Source of the DNA: a virus
Length of the DNA: 42,702 nucleotides
Virus record (IMG/VR): IMGVR_UViG_3300037245_002170
Span: 1 to 42,702 of that record
Direction: 5' to 3' (one strand)
Position numbers and translations under genes: made by a program. The notes below the pieces were generated by a model. That model saw only the letters and a program-made list of their open reading frames with translations, was not told the origin of the DNA and made no database searches. Every line of letters begins with the position of its first letter. Position 1 is the first letter of the stretch. Below, piece by piece: positions 10,269 to 16,263 of this stretch.

Positions 10269-10927
10269 AAGAAGTTACCGTAGATGATGTTATTGGGATG
10301 TATTATTTCCAATATTTTAGAGTGGTCAAGGAAAAGTTTATATCGAAAGATGGTAAGCATTATAATAAAGCTAAAAATGATCCAGTCCAGTTGTTAGCAT
10401 TTACTAAAGCTACCAGCTTCATTAATGAACACAAGATTGATTATATTGATTATATAAGTGATACGTTCGAACATTATAAGAAGTTCCTGAACCCAAAGGT
10501 TTTAATCAACTTGGGAAATATCACCCGATATAAACAGGTGATTGAAGAGCGTACTGATGCCAAGAATATAACAACAATATATGATCAGATCTTAAAATCC
10601 ATCCGGTTCGTTGCATTACAATGTAAAATGATGGAGATGGAAAACACGACTGATTTCATGAGACATTGTATACATAATGATCTACTTGGGAAATATCTAA
10701 TGTCAGGTAAGTTGTCTAAATATTACTTAGCAATGTTCAGTAATATTGATAAATTATCAAGAATGTTGAAAGAGGATTCTATGAATGAAATACAGCGGGT
10801 AGTGGTTAAACACCGTGAATCGATCAACATCGATGCAAGAAATGCAATAAAAATGTTTAATGGTAGTGACAATGTGAGTATAATTGCGATAACGAACTAT
10901 AATATCAATAAATTAATAAACGAATAG
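10265..10927 (+). CDS. Hypothetical protein between helicase and SSB genes
   Basis: This 220-residue protein is basic and helical (RYKQVIEERTDAKNITTIYDQ, then KSIRFVALQCKMMEMENTTD). The size is close to that of T4 gp59 (217 residues), the helicase loader encoded beside gene 32, and the genomic setting is similar. I cannot see gp59 sequence motifs, so helicase loading is a positional guess only. Confidence 0.6.
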   Translation: MKEVTVDDVIGMYYFQYFRVVKEKFISKDGKHYNKAKNDPVQLLAFTKATSFINEHKIDYIDYISDTFEHYKKFLNPKVLINLGNITRYKQVIEERTDAKNITTIYDQILKSIRFVALQCKMMEMENTTDFMRHCIHNDLLGKYLMSGKLSKYYLAMFSNIDKLSRMLKEDSMNEIQRVVVKHRESINIDARNAIKMFNGSDNVSIIAITNYNINKLINE

Positions 10928-10944
10928 TTTAATAGGAGAATGAA

Positions 10945-12180
10945 ATGTGTACATTAGTAAATGAAATGCCAAAAAAGGTTAAGAAGCGTAGTGGTAAGAA
11001 GACCCGTGAAATTCTTAATATTATCAAAATTGAGGAGACATTGGATTCAAAGAAACCATACCGTTTCAGAATGCTGTTCTTCAAGAACCCTGAGATTAAT
11101 GAACGGGAAGAACCATCGGTGGTTAAATATACCCATGATAAATCGGGTATCGGTAATGATGGTAAACGTACATATGATTTCGTGAACTGTCCTAGAACAC
11201 CATATGTATATTGGGAATCAAACCCATTCGATACGTGTCCAATGTGTGCAACTGCTGGTCGTTATTTCGATACATATAAAGATAGTGGTTACAAAGATAA
11301 AAAAGCACAACGTGAATTTGATAAATATAAAGCTAAACGTTTGGTGATGATTCCGGTATTCATTATACAAGATCCTAACCATCCAGAGAATAACAACAAG
11401 TTTGGTGTATTGAAGATTCGTGAATCTGATTTCAGTTATTTGAAAGATGAAAAGACTGGTGAGTGGAGTACAATTGATCCATTTGAGGTTCTTGAAAAGG
11501 AAATTGATTCCAGTGTAAAAGGTGGTATGTTCCCATTCAACACCAATGGGGTCGATCTACTTATGACCGTCAAGAAGGTTAGTGTGTCTGAAGGTGTTGA
11601 TAAACCGTTCTCGTATGATAAGATTAACAAGATTAAGCTTAGTAAAAAATCATATGAAGTTGATGCGATCAACTCTGATGGACCATTCACCAAGTTCAGT
11701 AAGATATTTGATGAAGAATGTTACACGGGTGTTACCAAAGAAGAATTGGTTTCATTCTATGATAAACATATTGGTGTTACATATGATGTACCGGATGAAG
11801 ACATGGACGGTTTAGAAGATGAACCACAACCTAAGAAGACAACCAAACCAGCTGAAAAGAAAGCCAAACCAGCTGAAAAGAAAACCAAACCAGCTGAAAA
11901 GAAGGAAGTTGATGATGAAATCCCAATGGACTTCGAAGATGAAATGGGTGATCTAGATGAAATGGGTGATCTAGATGAAAAATCATCTGAACCTGAAATT
12001 GAAAAGGTTGAAGAATTCGACATTGATGACCTAGACGAGCTTGATGTTGAAGATATCATCGATGGTGCGGTTGCAGAAGATAAGGTTGAAGTAGTTGAAC
12101 CAGTATCTGACGACAATACTGGTGACATGGATGACCTAGATGATCTAGATGGTTTCCTAGATGACCTAGAGGATCTATAA
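10945..12180 (+). CDS. Single-stranded DNA-binding protein, gp32-like
   Basis: This 411-residue protein has the T4 gp32 plan. A basic N terminus (KKVKKRSGKKTRE) may mediate cooperative binding. A DNA-binding core follows with likely zinc ligands H64, C82, C98 and C101 (NPFDTCPMCATAG). The C-terminal tail is long and very acidic and ends DDLDGFLDDLEDL, expected to recruit replication partners. Between core and tail lies a lysine/proline repeat. It is longer than T4 gp32 (301 residues) because of this linker and tail. AGGAG at 10934-10938 supports ATG 10945. Confidence 0.85.
   Translation: MCTLVNEMPKKVKKRSGKKTREILNIIKIEETLDSKKPYRFRMLFFKNPEINEREEPSVVKYTHDKSGIGNDGKRTYDFVNCPRTPYVYWESNPFDTCPMCATAGRYFDTYKDSGYKDKKAQREFDKYKAKRLVMIPVFIIQDPNHPENNNKFGVLKIRESDFSYLKDEKTGEWSTIDPFEVLEKEIDSSVKGGMFPFNTNGVDLLMTVKKVSVSEGVDKPFSYDKINKIKLSKKSYEVDAINSDGPFTKFSKIFDEECYTGVTKEELVSFYDKHIGVTYDVPDEDMDGLEDEPQPKKTTKPAEKKAKPAEKKTKPAEKKEVDDEIPMDFEDEMGDLDEMGDLDEKSSEPEIEKVEEFDIDDLDELDVEDIIDGAVAEDKVEVVEPVSDDNTGDMDDLDDLDGFLDDLEDL
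11845..11907 (+). repeat. Three 21-base in-frame repeats in the SSB gene
   Basis: Three tandem 21-base units encode KPAEKKA, KPAEKKT and KPAEKKE. They form a basic linker between the DNA-binding core and the acidic tail. Copy number may vary between relatives because the units are nearly identical at the DNA level. Confidence 0.9.
11938..11973 (+). repeat. Two 18-base in-frame repeats in the SSB acidic tail
   Basis: Two identical 18-base units each encode DEMGDL. They extend the acidic C-terminal tail of the gp32-like protein. Confidence 0.9.
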
Positions 12181-12191
12181 TATTAAATCAG

Positions 12192-12225
12192 GGTATATCG
12201 AATTCATTAAAGTTTTCGGTATACC
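12192..12225 (+). terminator. Hairpin after the SSB gene
   Basis: GGTATATCG (12192-12200) pairs with CGGTATACC (12217-12225) with one G-U pair and a 16-base loop. No T-run follows. It may terminate weakly or stabilise the SSB transcript. Confidence 0.4.
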
Positions 12226-12262
12226 ATGATTGAAATATGTGATACATTGTATAAATCTAATT

Positions 12263-12415
12263 ATGAGCTACAATAGAAGACAAGAAGATAAGAAAAGACG
12301 TGACACCAAACATAAGAAAGGTGGATCACGTGATATAAAAAATACATCAAAACATGATATATCTGATATCTATGATGATGACGATTACAATAAACATGAT
12401 AAACGTTATAAATAG
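12263..12415 (+). CDS. Small basic hypothetical protein
   Basis: This 50-residue frame encodes a very basic N-terminal half (RRQEDKKRRDTKHKKGG) and an acidic middle (ISDIYDDDDY). There is no clear ribosome binding site before ATG 12263, so translation is uncertain. If made, it may bind nucleic acid. Confidence 0.35.
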   Translation: MSYNRRQEDKKRRDTKHKKGGSRDIKNTSKHDISDIYDDDDYNKHDKRYK

Positions 12416-12435
12416 ACGTAGATAAAGGAGAAAAT

Positions 12436-13008
12436 ATGAAACCTATTAAATTAAACGAAGGTGCAAAGGGTTGGACGATCCTATATAATTATAAGGGTCG
12501 TAAAGTTGTTGGTACCAAACATTTTTATGAACGCATTGGTGAGCGAAACCAAATTGATGAGAAAGCTGTTAATACTATTTTTGAACGTGCAATGGATAGT
12601 TTGGTCAAAAAGAAACGTGGTAAAGAGAAGACCGGTGAATATCTAGTTTACTCTAAAGAATTTAAACAGGGTATTGTCATCGATTTTAGAGATCATAGCC
12701 TTGATGGGTTTGAAGATGGGAATAATAACATCGTAGCGGTGACATTCCTCCCAAGAACTAAATCGAAACCAGCTGATAATAAAACAACTAGATTGGTTGT
12801 TGAATCGAGTGATGTTGATTATTTTAGTCATGATCTAGCTAGTTACATCTATGATACATTTGATGTCGGTAGTGAAGCGGTTATGGAATCAGTTGACCCA
12901 GATAAAGTATCAATCATTAGGAAGAAGTTCAATGATATTGAATATGTTGCAGTGTTCAGTGAAGGTAAATTATGGAACATTGATATTGGTATTGTTGAAG
13001 TTGATTAA
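12436..13008 (+). CDS. Hypothetical protein
   Basis: This 190-residue protein starts 8 bases after AAGGAGA. The N-terminal half contains KHFYERIGERNQIDEKAV and EYLVYSKEFKQGIVIDFRDH, a pattern I have seen in uncharacterised phage proteins and loosely in RelE/DUF4258-type folds. The C-terminal half alternates strands and ends LWNIDIGIVEVD. No function can be assigned. Confidence 0.6.
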   Translation: MKPIKLNEGAKGWTILYNYKGRKVVGTKHFYERIGERNQIDEKAVNTIFERAMDSLVKKKRGKEKTGEYLVYSKEFKQGIVIDFRDHSLDGFEDGNNNIVAVTFLPRTKSKPADNKTTRLVVESSDVDYFSHDLASYIYDTFDVGSEAVMESVDPDKVSIIRKKFNDIEYVAVFSEGKLWNIDIGIVEVD

Positions 13009-13025
13009 ATAAATAAACTTTTTAG

Positions 13026-13054
13026 TTGATTTTCAGTAGTTAGATGTGTATAGT
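13026..13054 (+). promoter_or_regulatory. Promoter before a small gene
   Basis: TTGATT at 13026-13031 and TATAGT at 13049-13054 are 17 nt apart. The small gene at 13081 follows with its own AAAGGA ribosome binding site. Confidence 0.6.
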
Positions 13055-13080
13055 AGTTGACAGTTAATAAAGGAAAGCAA

Positions 13081-13236
13081 ATGGAAAACATGACATCACA
13101 ATGGAAACCTCGTACAAACACTGGTAAGACCCACTTCAATAAAATGAAGGGTACTGGTGAATCATGGACGAACCTTCGTTCAGAAGTATGGGGTGCGGGA
13201 TACGTCTGCAAAGAAAAATGGGTTGACGTAAAATAG
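13081..13236 (+). CDS. Small hypothetical protein upstream of the tRNA region
   Basis: This 51-residue basic protein (MENMTSQWKPRTNTGK start) follows a good promoter and ribosome binding site. It is rich in lysine, tryptophan and glycine. No family is recognised. It ends just before the first tRNA-operon promoter. Confidence 0.55.
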   Translation: MENMTSQWKPRTNTGKTHFNKMKGTGESWTNLRSEVWGAGYVCKEKWVDVK

Positions 13237-13278
13237 TTTGAAATAATGGTTGACTTCCACTAACGAGTTGAGTATAGT
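13237..13278 (+). promoter_or_regulatory. Stable-RNA promoter P1 with upstream element
   Basis: TTGACT at 13250-13255 and TATAGT at 13273-13278 are 17 nt apart. The AT-rich TTTGAAATAATGG lies directly upstream (13237-13249) and recurs before P2 and P3. P1 would transcribe the large structured RNA and perhaps the tRNA array. Confidence 0.75.
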
Positions 13279-13283
13279 AATAC

Positions 13284-13320
13284 ATAACGATTGAGAAATC
13301 AATCAATGTTCTTTAAAATC
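13284..13320 (+). promoter_or_regulatory. Transcribed leader with boxA-like sequence (P1)
   Basis: The initially transcribed stretch reads ATAACGATTGAGAAATC and is followed by TGTTCTTTAAAA at 13307-13318. The latter resembles the bacterial boxA (TGCTCTTTAACA) bound by NusB/S10 in rRNA operons. The same arrangement follows P3. Confidence 0.55.
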
Positions 13321-13329
13321 TGAATAATT

Positions 13330-14190
13330 TGGGACGTATGGGTTCCAATTTGCCTTCGGGTAAGATAAACTGCGGTAACGTAGTGAAACAGGGTAGCTTT
13401 CTTACAAGTCCTGCCATGGAATTTATTTTTTCATGGACATCTATACAAGCCAAGCTTCTTATAAACTTCACTCCGGTGGAGGATTGGTGGAAGAGCTACA
13501 GGAAGAGGGTAACACCTCACACTAACGGATGATGCCGAGAACACTGAATCAATAGTTCGACATTGAAGAAGCAAAGGGTAGATATACTGTTAGAGTTTGT
13601 TGTGAACGAAAGCGGTGTGTCAAACTTAGTGGTGAAGGAACCAATTAGGTATTCCTGAGTCGTGAAAGTTGATTCAAGTAACTCGACAGGGTGAAAGGGT
13701 ATGTCTCGTAGTGTATTTCTGTTTTGGAAACTTAATGGAAGCAGTTGCTGACTGCACGAGGTGGTAAGTTGCAAATATAGCTCAATTGGTAGAGCAGTTG
13801 TCTAAGAAACAATTGGTTGGTGGTTCAAGTCCATCTCAAAGCAAAAGACGGTCAGCACGGTTGAATGAAAGTGACCTAACACCACTCAATGTGAGGTGGG
13901 TGATGGATTCCCTGCAAGGATGAAATCTATTTGTTAGCAACCATTCATAATATCTTAGCGGATATGAACAGCCCGTAAGGGTTGGTGACGTGAAACGCTA
14001 GTAGAGTAGTTTAACTGGATAGTGGTGAAGCAACCACTTTAAAAAATGCGGTCATGATGTTGACCAGTTTGCCCTTAGTGGGAATTGGTGGATAGTTGAT
14101 TAACGGGTACTCGCAAGGTGTTCGGTACGGTCTAAAAGAAACATCAAGTTGATAGGAGTAATCTCATCCTGTTGATAACATTTTTTGGAA
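13330..14190 (+). ncRNA. Large structured noncoding RNA candidate (GOLLD/ROOL-like class unproven)
   Basis: About 860 bases downstream of P1 hold no convincing gene but many local hairpins. These include a UUCG tetraloop stem (13350-13363), GUAA tetraloop stems at 13369-13384 (ACTGCG/CGTAGT) and 13970-13983 (AGCCC/GGGTT), GCAGT/ACTGC at 13741-13755, and AGTGGT/ACCACT near 14020-14038. Size, tetraloops and position at the head of a phage tRNA array fit the giant ornate RNAs GOLLD and ROOL, which are known from phages near tRNA genes. I cannot confirm class membership, and the exact ends are uncertain. Confidence 0.5.
13771..13842 (+). other. tRNA-like domain inside the large RNA
   Basis: Three arms have canonical tRNA spacing: D-stem GCTC/GAGC (13780-13795), anticodon arm GTTGT/ACAAT with loop CTAAGAA (13797-13813), and T-arm GGTGG-TTCAAGT-CCATC (13819-13835). 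The flanking 7-mers do not pair as an acceptor stem and no CCA follows. The nominal anticodon AAG would be Leu, but the variable arm is too short for Leu. Confidence 0.5.
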
Positions 14191-14245
14191 TTAATTTGAA
14201 TTGTATAAATAACATTAACGAACAACGGATATTAGGAAAGAATAA

Positions 14246-14356
14246 ATGAACAAACTTGGAAAACATATTATAGCGGGAAAATTAACAGTGGATAGTAATC
14301 CATTGCGCCCGTCCGTCCAATTTGCCAATTATATTGGTATGGAGGCTGGATTTTGA
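14246..14356 (+). CDS. Short ORF, possible leader peptide
   Basis: This 36-residue frame has AGGAAAG at 14234-14240 as a ribosome binding site. Its stop codon at 14354-14356 overlaps the first arm of a hairpin that competes with the terminator at 14390-14417. The peptide (MNKLGKHIIAGKL start) has no recognisable motif or obvious run of regulatory codons. The position suggests a leader peptide controlling readthrough into the tRNA genes. Confidence 0.45.
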   Translation: MNKLGKHIIAGKLTVDSNPLRPSVQFANYIGMEAGF

Positions 14357-14396
14357 CCACTTAAGCAAATAGCTTAAACTTTTTACGAAGGTGGTC
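14355..14396 (+). promoter_or_regulatory. Antiterminator-like hairpin
   Basis: GACCAC at 14355-14360 pairs with GTGGTC at 14391-14396, and inside it TTAAGC (14361-14366) pairs with GCTTAA (14372-14377). The distal arm is shared with the terminator stem, so the two structures exclude each other. Confidence 0.55.
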
Positions 14397-14417
14397 TAAA
14401 AATAGATCGCCTTTTTT
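14390..14417 (+). terminator. Intrinsic terminator before the first tRNA
   Basis: GGTGGTCTA (14390-14398) pairs with TAGATCGCC (14403-14411) around an AAAA loop and is followed by six Ts. It is a classical Rho-independent terminator only 18 bases before tRNA-Arg, with no promoter visible between them. Confidence 0.8.
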
Positions 14418-14435
14418 GTTACACTAATTTAAATT

Positions 14436-14510
14436 GCTCTTTTAGTTCAATGGATAGAATACCGGAGTACGATCCCGATGATAGGAGTTCGAATCTCTTA
14501 GAGAGCACCA
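14436..14510 (+). tRNA. tRNA-Arg (ACG)
   Basis: The acceptor GCTCTTT pairs with AGAGAGC and CCA is encoded. The anticodon loop GTACGAT gives ACG, read as ICG if deaminated. The anticodon stem has two mismatches at its ends (CCGGA/CCCGA), so the gene may be slightly decayed. Confidence 0.75.
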
Positions 14511-14514
14511 ATTT

Positions 14515-14530
14515 TGATCTTTGAAAAATA
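14515..14530 (+). promoter_or_regulatory. boxA-like sequence between tRNA-Arg and tRNA-Val
   Basis: TGATCTTTGAAAAATA resembles the boxA-like segments found in rRNA operon leaders and spacers and matches the copy at 14993. It lies in the transcribed spacer, consistent with an antitermination site. Confidence 0.4.
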
Positions 14531-14550
14531 GAATACAGAACGATAGAAAC

Positions 14551-14625
14551 GGTGGGTTAGTTCAGCGGTAGAACGTCTGGTTTACATCCAGAATGTCGGG
14601 GGTTCGATCCCCTCACTCATCACCA
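14551..14625 (+). tRNA. tRNA-Val (TAC)
   Basis: A complete cloverleaf is visible: acceptor GGTGGGT/ACTCATC with G-U pairs, D-stem GTTC/GAAC, anticodon arm TCTGG-TTTACAT-CCAGA, T-loop TTCGATC, and encoded CCA. Confidence 0.93.
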
Positions 14626-14631
14626 TTTTTT

Positions 14632-14722
14632 GGAAGTAGATGCATGACGGTGATTGCTACTCATTGCTAATGAGATGGGTTGGAGAAATCCAACTGGGGT
14701 TCGACTCCTCTTACTTCCTCCA
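14632..14722 (+). tRNA. tRNA-Ser (GCT)
   Basis: The acceptor GGAAGTA pairs perfectly with TACTTCC. The anticodon loop TTGCTAA gives GCT. A long variable arm (TTGGA-GAAA-TCCAA) marks it as a class II tRNA, as expected for Ser. CCA is encoded. Confidence 0.92.
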
Positions 14723-14724
14723 TT

Positions 14725-14797
14725 GGGGTGGTAGCTTAAAGTAAAGCGGTTCGCTTGCACCGAATCAGATGCGTGGTCGAACACGTTCACTCCACCA
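14725..14797 (+). tRNA. tRNA-Ala (TGC)
   Basis: The acceptor GGGGTGG/TCACTCC contains the G3-U70 pair that identifies Ala tRNAs. The anticodon loop CTTGCAC gives TGC. The T-arm is unusual: GCGTG/CACGT encloses a six-base loop GTCGAA instead of the standard seven-base TTCGAAT type. CCA is encoded. Confidence 0.85.
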
Positions 14798-14821
14798 ATT
14801 TGAAATAAATGAAATAACAGG

Positions 14822-14850
14822 TTGACTTACTGAAACAAGTCGGGTATAAC
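14822..14850 (+). promoter_or_regulatory. Stable-RNA promoter P2
   Basis: TTGACT (14822-14827) and TATAAC (14845-14850) are 17 nt apart. TTTGAAATAAATGAAA at 14799-14814 lies upstream in the UP-element position. No TGAGAAA leader follows this one. Confidence 0.7.
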
Positions 14851-14936
14851 ATATACATACTTAAGGAACGGATACGCCTCTGATGATACATGCAAACTGA
14901 GTCCGAAATTAAGTTTGAAATAAATGAAACAAATGA

Positions 14937-14965
14937 TTGACAATGATTAACGATTGAGATACATT
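14937..14965 (+). promoter_or_regulatory. Stable-RNA promoter P3
   Basis: TTGACA (14937-14942) and TACATT (14960-14965) are 17 nt apart, again preceded by TTTGAAATAAATGAAA (14914-14929). The leader ATAACGAATGAGAAATT begins 7 nt after the -10 box, and the boxA-like TGATCTTTGAAAATTG is at 14993-15008. Confidence 0.75.
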
Positions 14966-14971
14966 GACAAC

Positions 14972-15008
14972 ATAACGAATGAGAAATTGTTCTGATCTTT
15001 GAAAATTG
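14972..15008 (+). promoter_or_regulatory. Conserved leader and boxA-like element (P3)
   Basis: ATAACGAATGAGAAATT (14972-14988) is nearly the same as the P1 leader and related to the GTAATCAATGAGAAACC leader of four protein-gene promoters in this window. TGATCTTTGAAAATTG follows and resembles boxA. Confidence 0.55.
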
Positions 15009-15215
15009 AATATAGATAAATTGGTTTTAGCCGAAATTACCAATAAGCCGAAAACATGTTGAGTACGTTTAGGTTTGAGTAGGCTAATCTTTTATCAATG
15101 TAGACCACATATGAATGTGAGTCGTATATTGACGGTATGATTCAATCGTCACATATTAGCAATAGAGTTGAGGAAACCTTTTGTTGATTTGATGAATCTT
15201 AAATAATTTTATATC

Positions 15216-15292
15216 CGGTGTATAGCACAGTCTGGTAGTGCGCGTGGTTTGGGTCCACGAGGTCGCAGGTTCGAACCCTGCTACACCGACCA
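15216..15292 (+). tRNA. tRNA-Pro (TGG)
   Basis: The acceptor CGGTGTA pairs with TACACCG. D-stem GCAC/GTGC, anticodon arm CGTGG-TTTGGGT-CCACG and T-loop TTCGAAC are all standard. CCA is encoded. Confidence 0.95.
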
Positions 15293-15603
15293 ATTTGATG
15301 AATAAGTTGTATGGCGCACTTAGTGTAATCTGAAACGATTCCTATTCGTTTATCAACCTCTGATCATCACTAATTTAAATGAGGCTACGGGGCAACATTA
15401 AACTTCCGTTTACCAATTTTGGTTATCGCTTCGGGTTGAGTTCCTAAAGGGAATACTCGGCATCGATGTCTCACAGAAAACAGGACGAAGAGGTGAGATG
15501 CTTCAGATCGTTTATTGATAACCTTTAGTCAGTCGTATAAATGAATACGGTTCCCATTGCGGGAACAGATGTTGGTGTCGATTCCAGCTTGGCGATCAAT
15601 TTC
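15293..15603 (+). other. Gene-free region with structured RNA between tRNA-Pro and tRNA-Lys
   Basis: No coding sequence is seen. GGTTATC (15421-15427) pairs with GATAACC (15517-15523), enclosing GAG-TTCC/GGAA-CTC near 15438-15458 and TCTCAC/GTGAGA (15469-15474 with 15493-15498). This is a compact three-stem RNA of about 103 bases. Just after it, 15535-15598 holds three tRNA-arm-like hairpins (CGTAT/ATACG, GTTCC/GGAAC, TGG/CCA around TGTCGATT) with no acceptor stem, perhaps a decayed tRNA. Confidence 0.5.
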
Positions 15604-15680
15604 GGGTGTGTAGCTCAGTTGGTTAGAGCATCGGACTTTTAATCCGAGGGTCGAGAGTTCGAGCCTCTCCGCACCCACCA
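15604..15680 (+). tRNA. tRNA-Lys (TTT)
   Basis: The acceptor GGGTGTG pairs with CGCACCC. The anticodon arm TCGGA-CTTTTAA-TCCGA gives TTT. CCA is encoded. Confidence 0.95.
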
Positions 15681-15688
15681 TTTTTATT

Positions 15689-15763
15689 GCGCTGTTGGCA
15701 GAGTGGCTTATGCATTGGATTGCAAATCCAAATACAGGTGTTCGATTCACCTACAGTGCTCCA
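15689..15763 (+). tRNA. tRNA-Cys (GCA)
   Basis: The acceptor GCGCTGT pairs with ACAGTGC and the discriminator is U, as is usual for Cys. The anticodon arm TTGGA-TTGCAAA-TCCAA gives GCA. CCA is encoded. Confidence 0.95.
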
Positions 15764-15771
15764 TTTTTATT

Positions 15772-15858
15772 GGAAGGTTGACAGAGTGGTAATGTTCTGG
15801 TCTTGAACACCAGTGGCGGTGAAAGCCGACGAGGGTTCGATCCCCTCACCTTCCTCCA
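15772..15858 (+). tRNA. tRNA-Ser (TGA)
   Basis: The acceptor GGAAGGT pairs with ACCTTCC. The anticodon arm CTGGT-CTTGAAC-ACCAG gives TGA. A long variable arm (CGG-TGAAA-GCCG) is present. CCA is encoded. Confidence 0.94.
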
Positions 15859-15862
15859 TTTT

Positions 15863-15999
15863 GTCGTCAGCTGAATGATAGTGAAACAGATAGCCTTGTG
15901 CAGAAAACTACTATTGAATCATTCTCTCAGATGATACGGGTGTATCATTGATTACAGCAGATATTACGGAGTTTCACTGTCACCACAGAAGCTCCACCA
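15863..15999 (+). ncRNA. Structured RNA unit with possible pseudoknot
   Basis: This 137-base unit between tRNA-Ser and tRNA-Tyr ends in CTCCACCA like its tRNA neighbours but has no acceptor stem that I can match. GAATGAT (15873-15879) pairs with ATCATTC (15918-15924). AGTGAAAC (15880-15887), in its loop, pairs with GTTTCACT (15971-15978) outside, which makes a pseudoknot. ATGATAC/GTATCAT (15931-15948) forms a hairpin. Confidence 0.4.
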
Positions 16000-16006
16000 T
16001 CTTAAT

Positions 16007-16093
16007 GCATAGATAGAGCGTAATTGGTAGCGTCACAGGTTGTAACCCTGTTGCCTTCGGGTCTTGGTGGTTCGAGTCCATCTCTATGCACCA
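16007..16093 (+). tRNA. tRNA-Tyr (GTA)
   Basis: The acceptor GCATAGA pairs with TCTATGC. The anticodon arm ACAGG-TTGTAAC-CCTGT gives GTA. The long variable arm has a UUCG tetraloop, as expected for a bacterial class II Tyr tRNA. CCA is encoded. Confidence 0.92.
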
Positions 16094-16102
16094 TTTTAAG
16101 TC

Positions 16103-16177
16103 TCGCAAGTCGTATAGTGGCATTGCTTCTGGCTGTTAACCAGAAAGACGTTGGTTCGAATCCAACCTTGCGAACCA
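16103..16177 (+). tRNA. tRNA-Asn (GTT)
   Basis: The acceptor TCGCAAG pairs with CTTGCGA. The anticodon arm TCTGG-CTGTTAA-CCAGA gives GTT. T-arm and CCA are standard. Confidence 0.94.
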
Positions 16178-16186
16178 ATTTTATAC

Positions 16187-16263
16187 GGACTCTTAGTTCA
16201 GTTGGTCAGAACGTCTCGCTCATAACGAGGGTGTCGGGGGTTCAAGTCCCTCAGAGTCCACCA
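16187..16263 (+). tRNA. tRNA with CAT anticodon (elongator Met or Ile2)
   Basis: The acceptor GGACTCT pairs with AGAGTCC. The anticodon loop CTCATAA gives CAT. Three intact CAT tRNAs occur in the array; this one has a fully paired acceptor and so is not an initiator. Lysidine modification would convert it to Ile, which cannot be decided here. Confidence 0.92.

Larger units (their letters stand above)
14798..15215 (+). other. Gene-free region holding promoters P2/P3 and a structured leader
   Basis: This 418-base stretch has no coding sequence. It holds two promoters (14822-14850 and 14937-14965), a direct repeat of TTTGAAATAAATGAAA before each of them, and a leader with boxA-like sequence. 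From about 15028 it can pair TTAGCC with GGCTAA (near 15087) and GTGA with TCAC further on, so the leader to tRNA-Pro is probably folded. Confidence 0.6.

Noticed and set aside
10265-10927. T4 gp59 helicase loader
   Set aside because: Size and position fit but no sequence motif is visible, so it stays a hypothetical protein.
11757-12128. Minus-strand serine-rich reading frame
   Set aside because: It is the antisense of the acidic repeat tail of the SSB gene.
13329-13532. 67-residue plus-strand frame in the large RNA
   Set aside because: It has no ribosome binding site and the region is filled with tetraloop hairpins.
13330-14190. RNase P RNA (rnpB) as identity of the large RNA
   Set aside because: The conserved RNase P elements, such as the GAGGAAAGTCC segment and the ACAGAAA segment, are not present.
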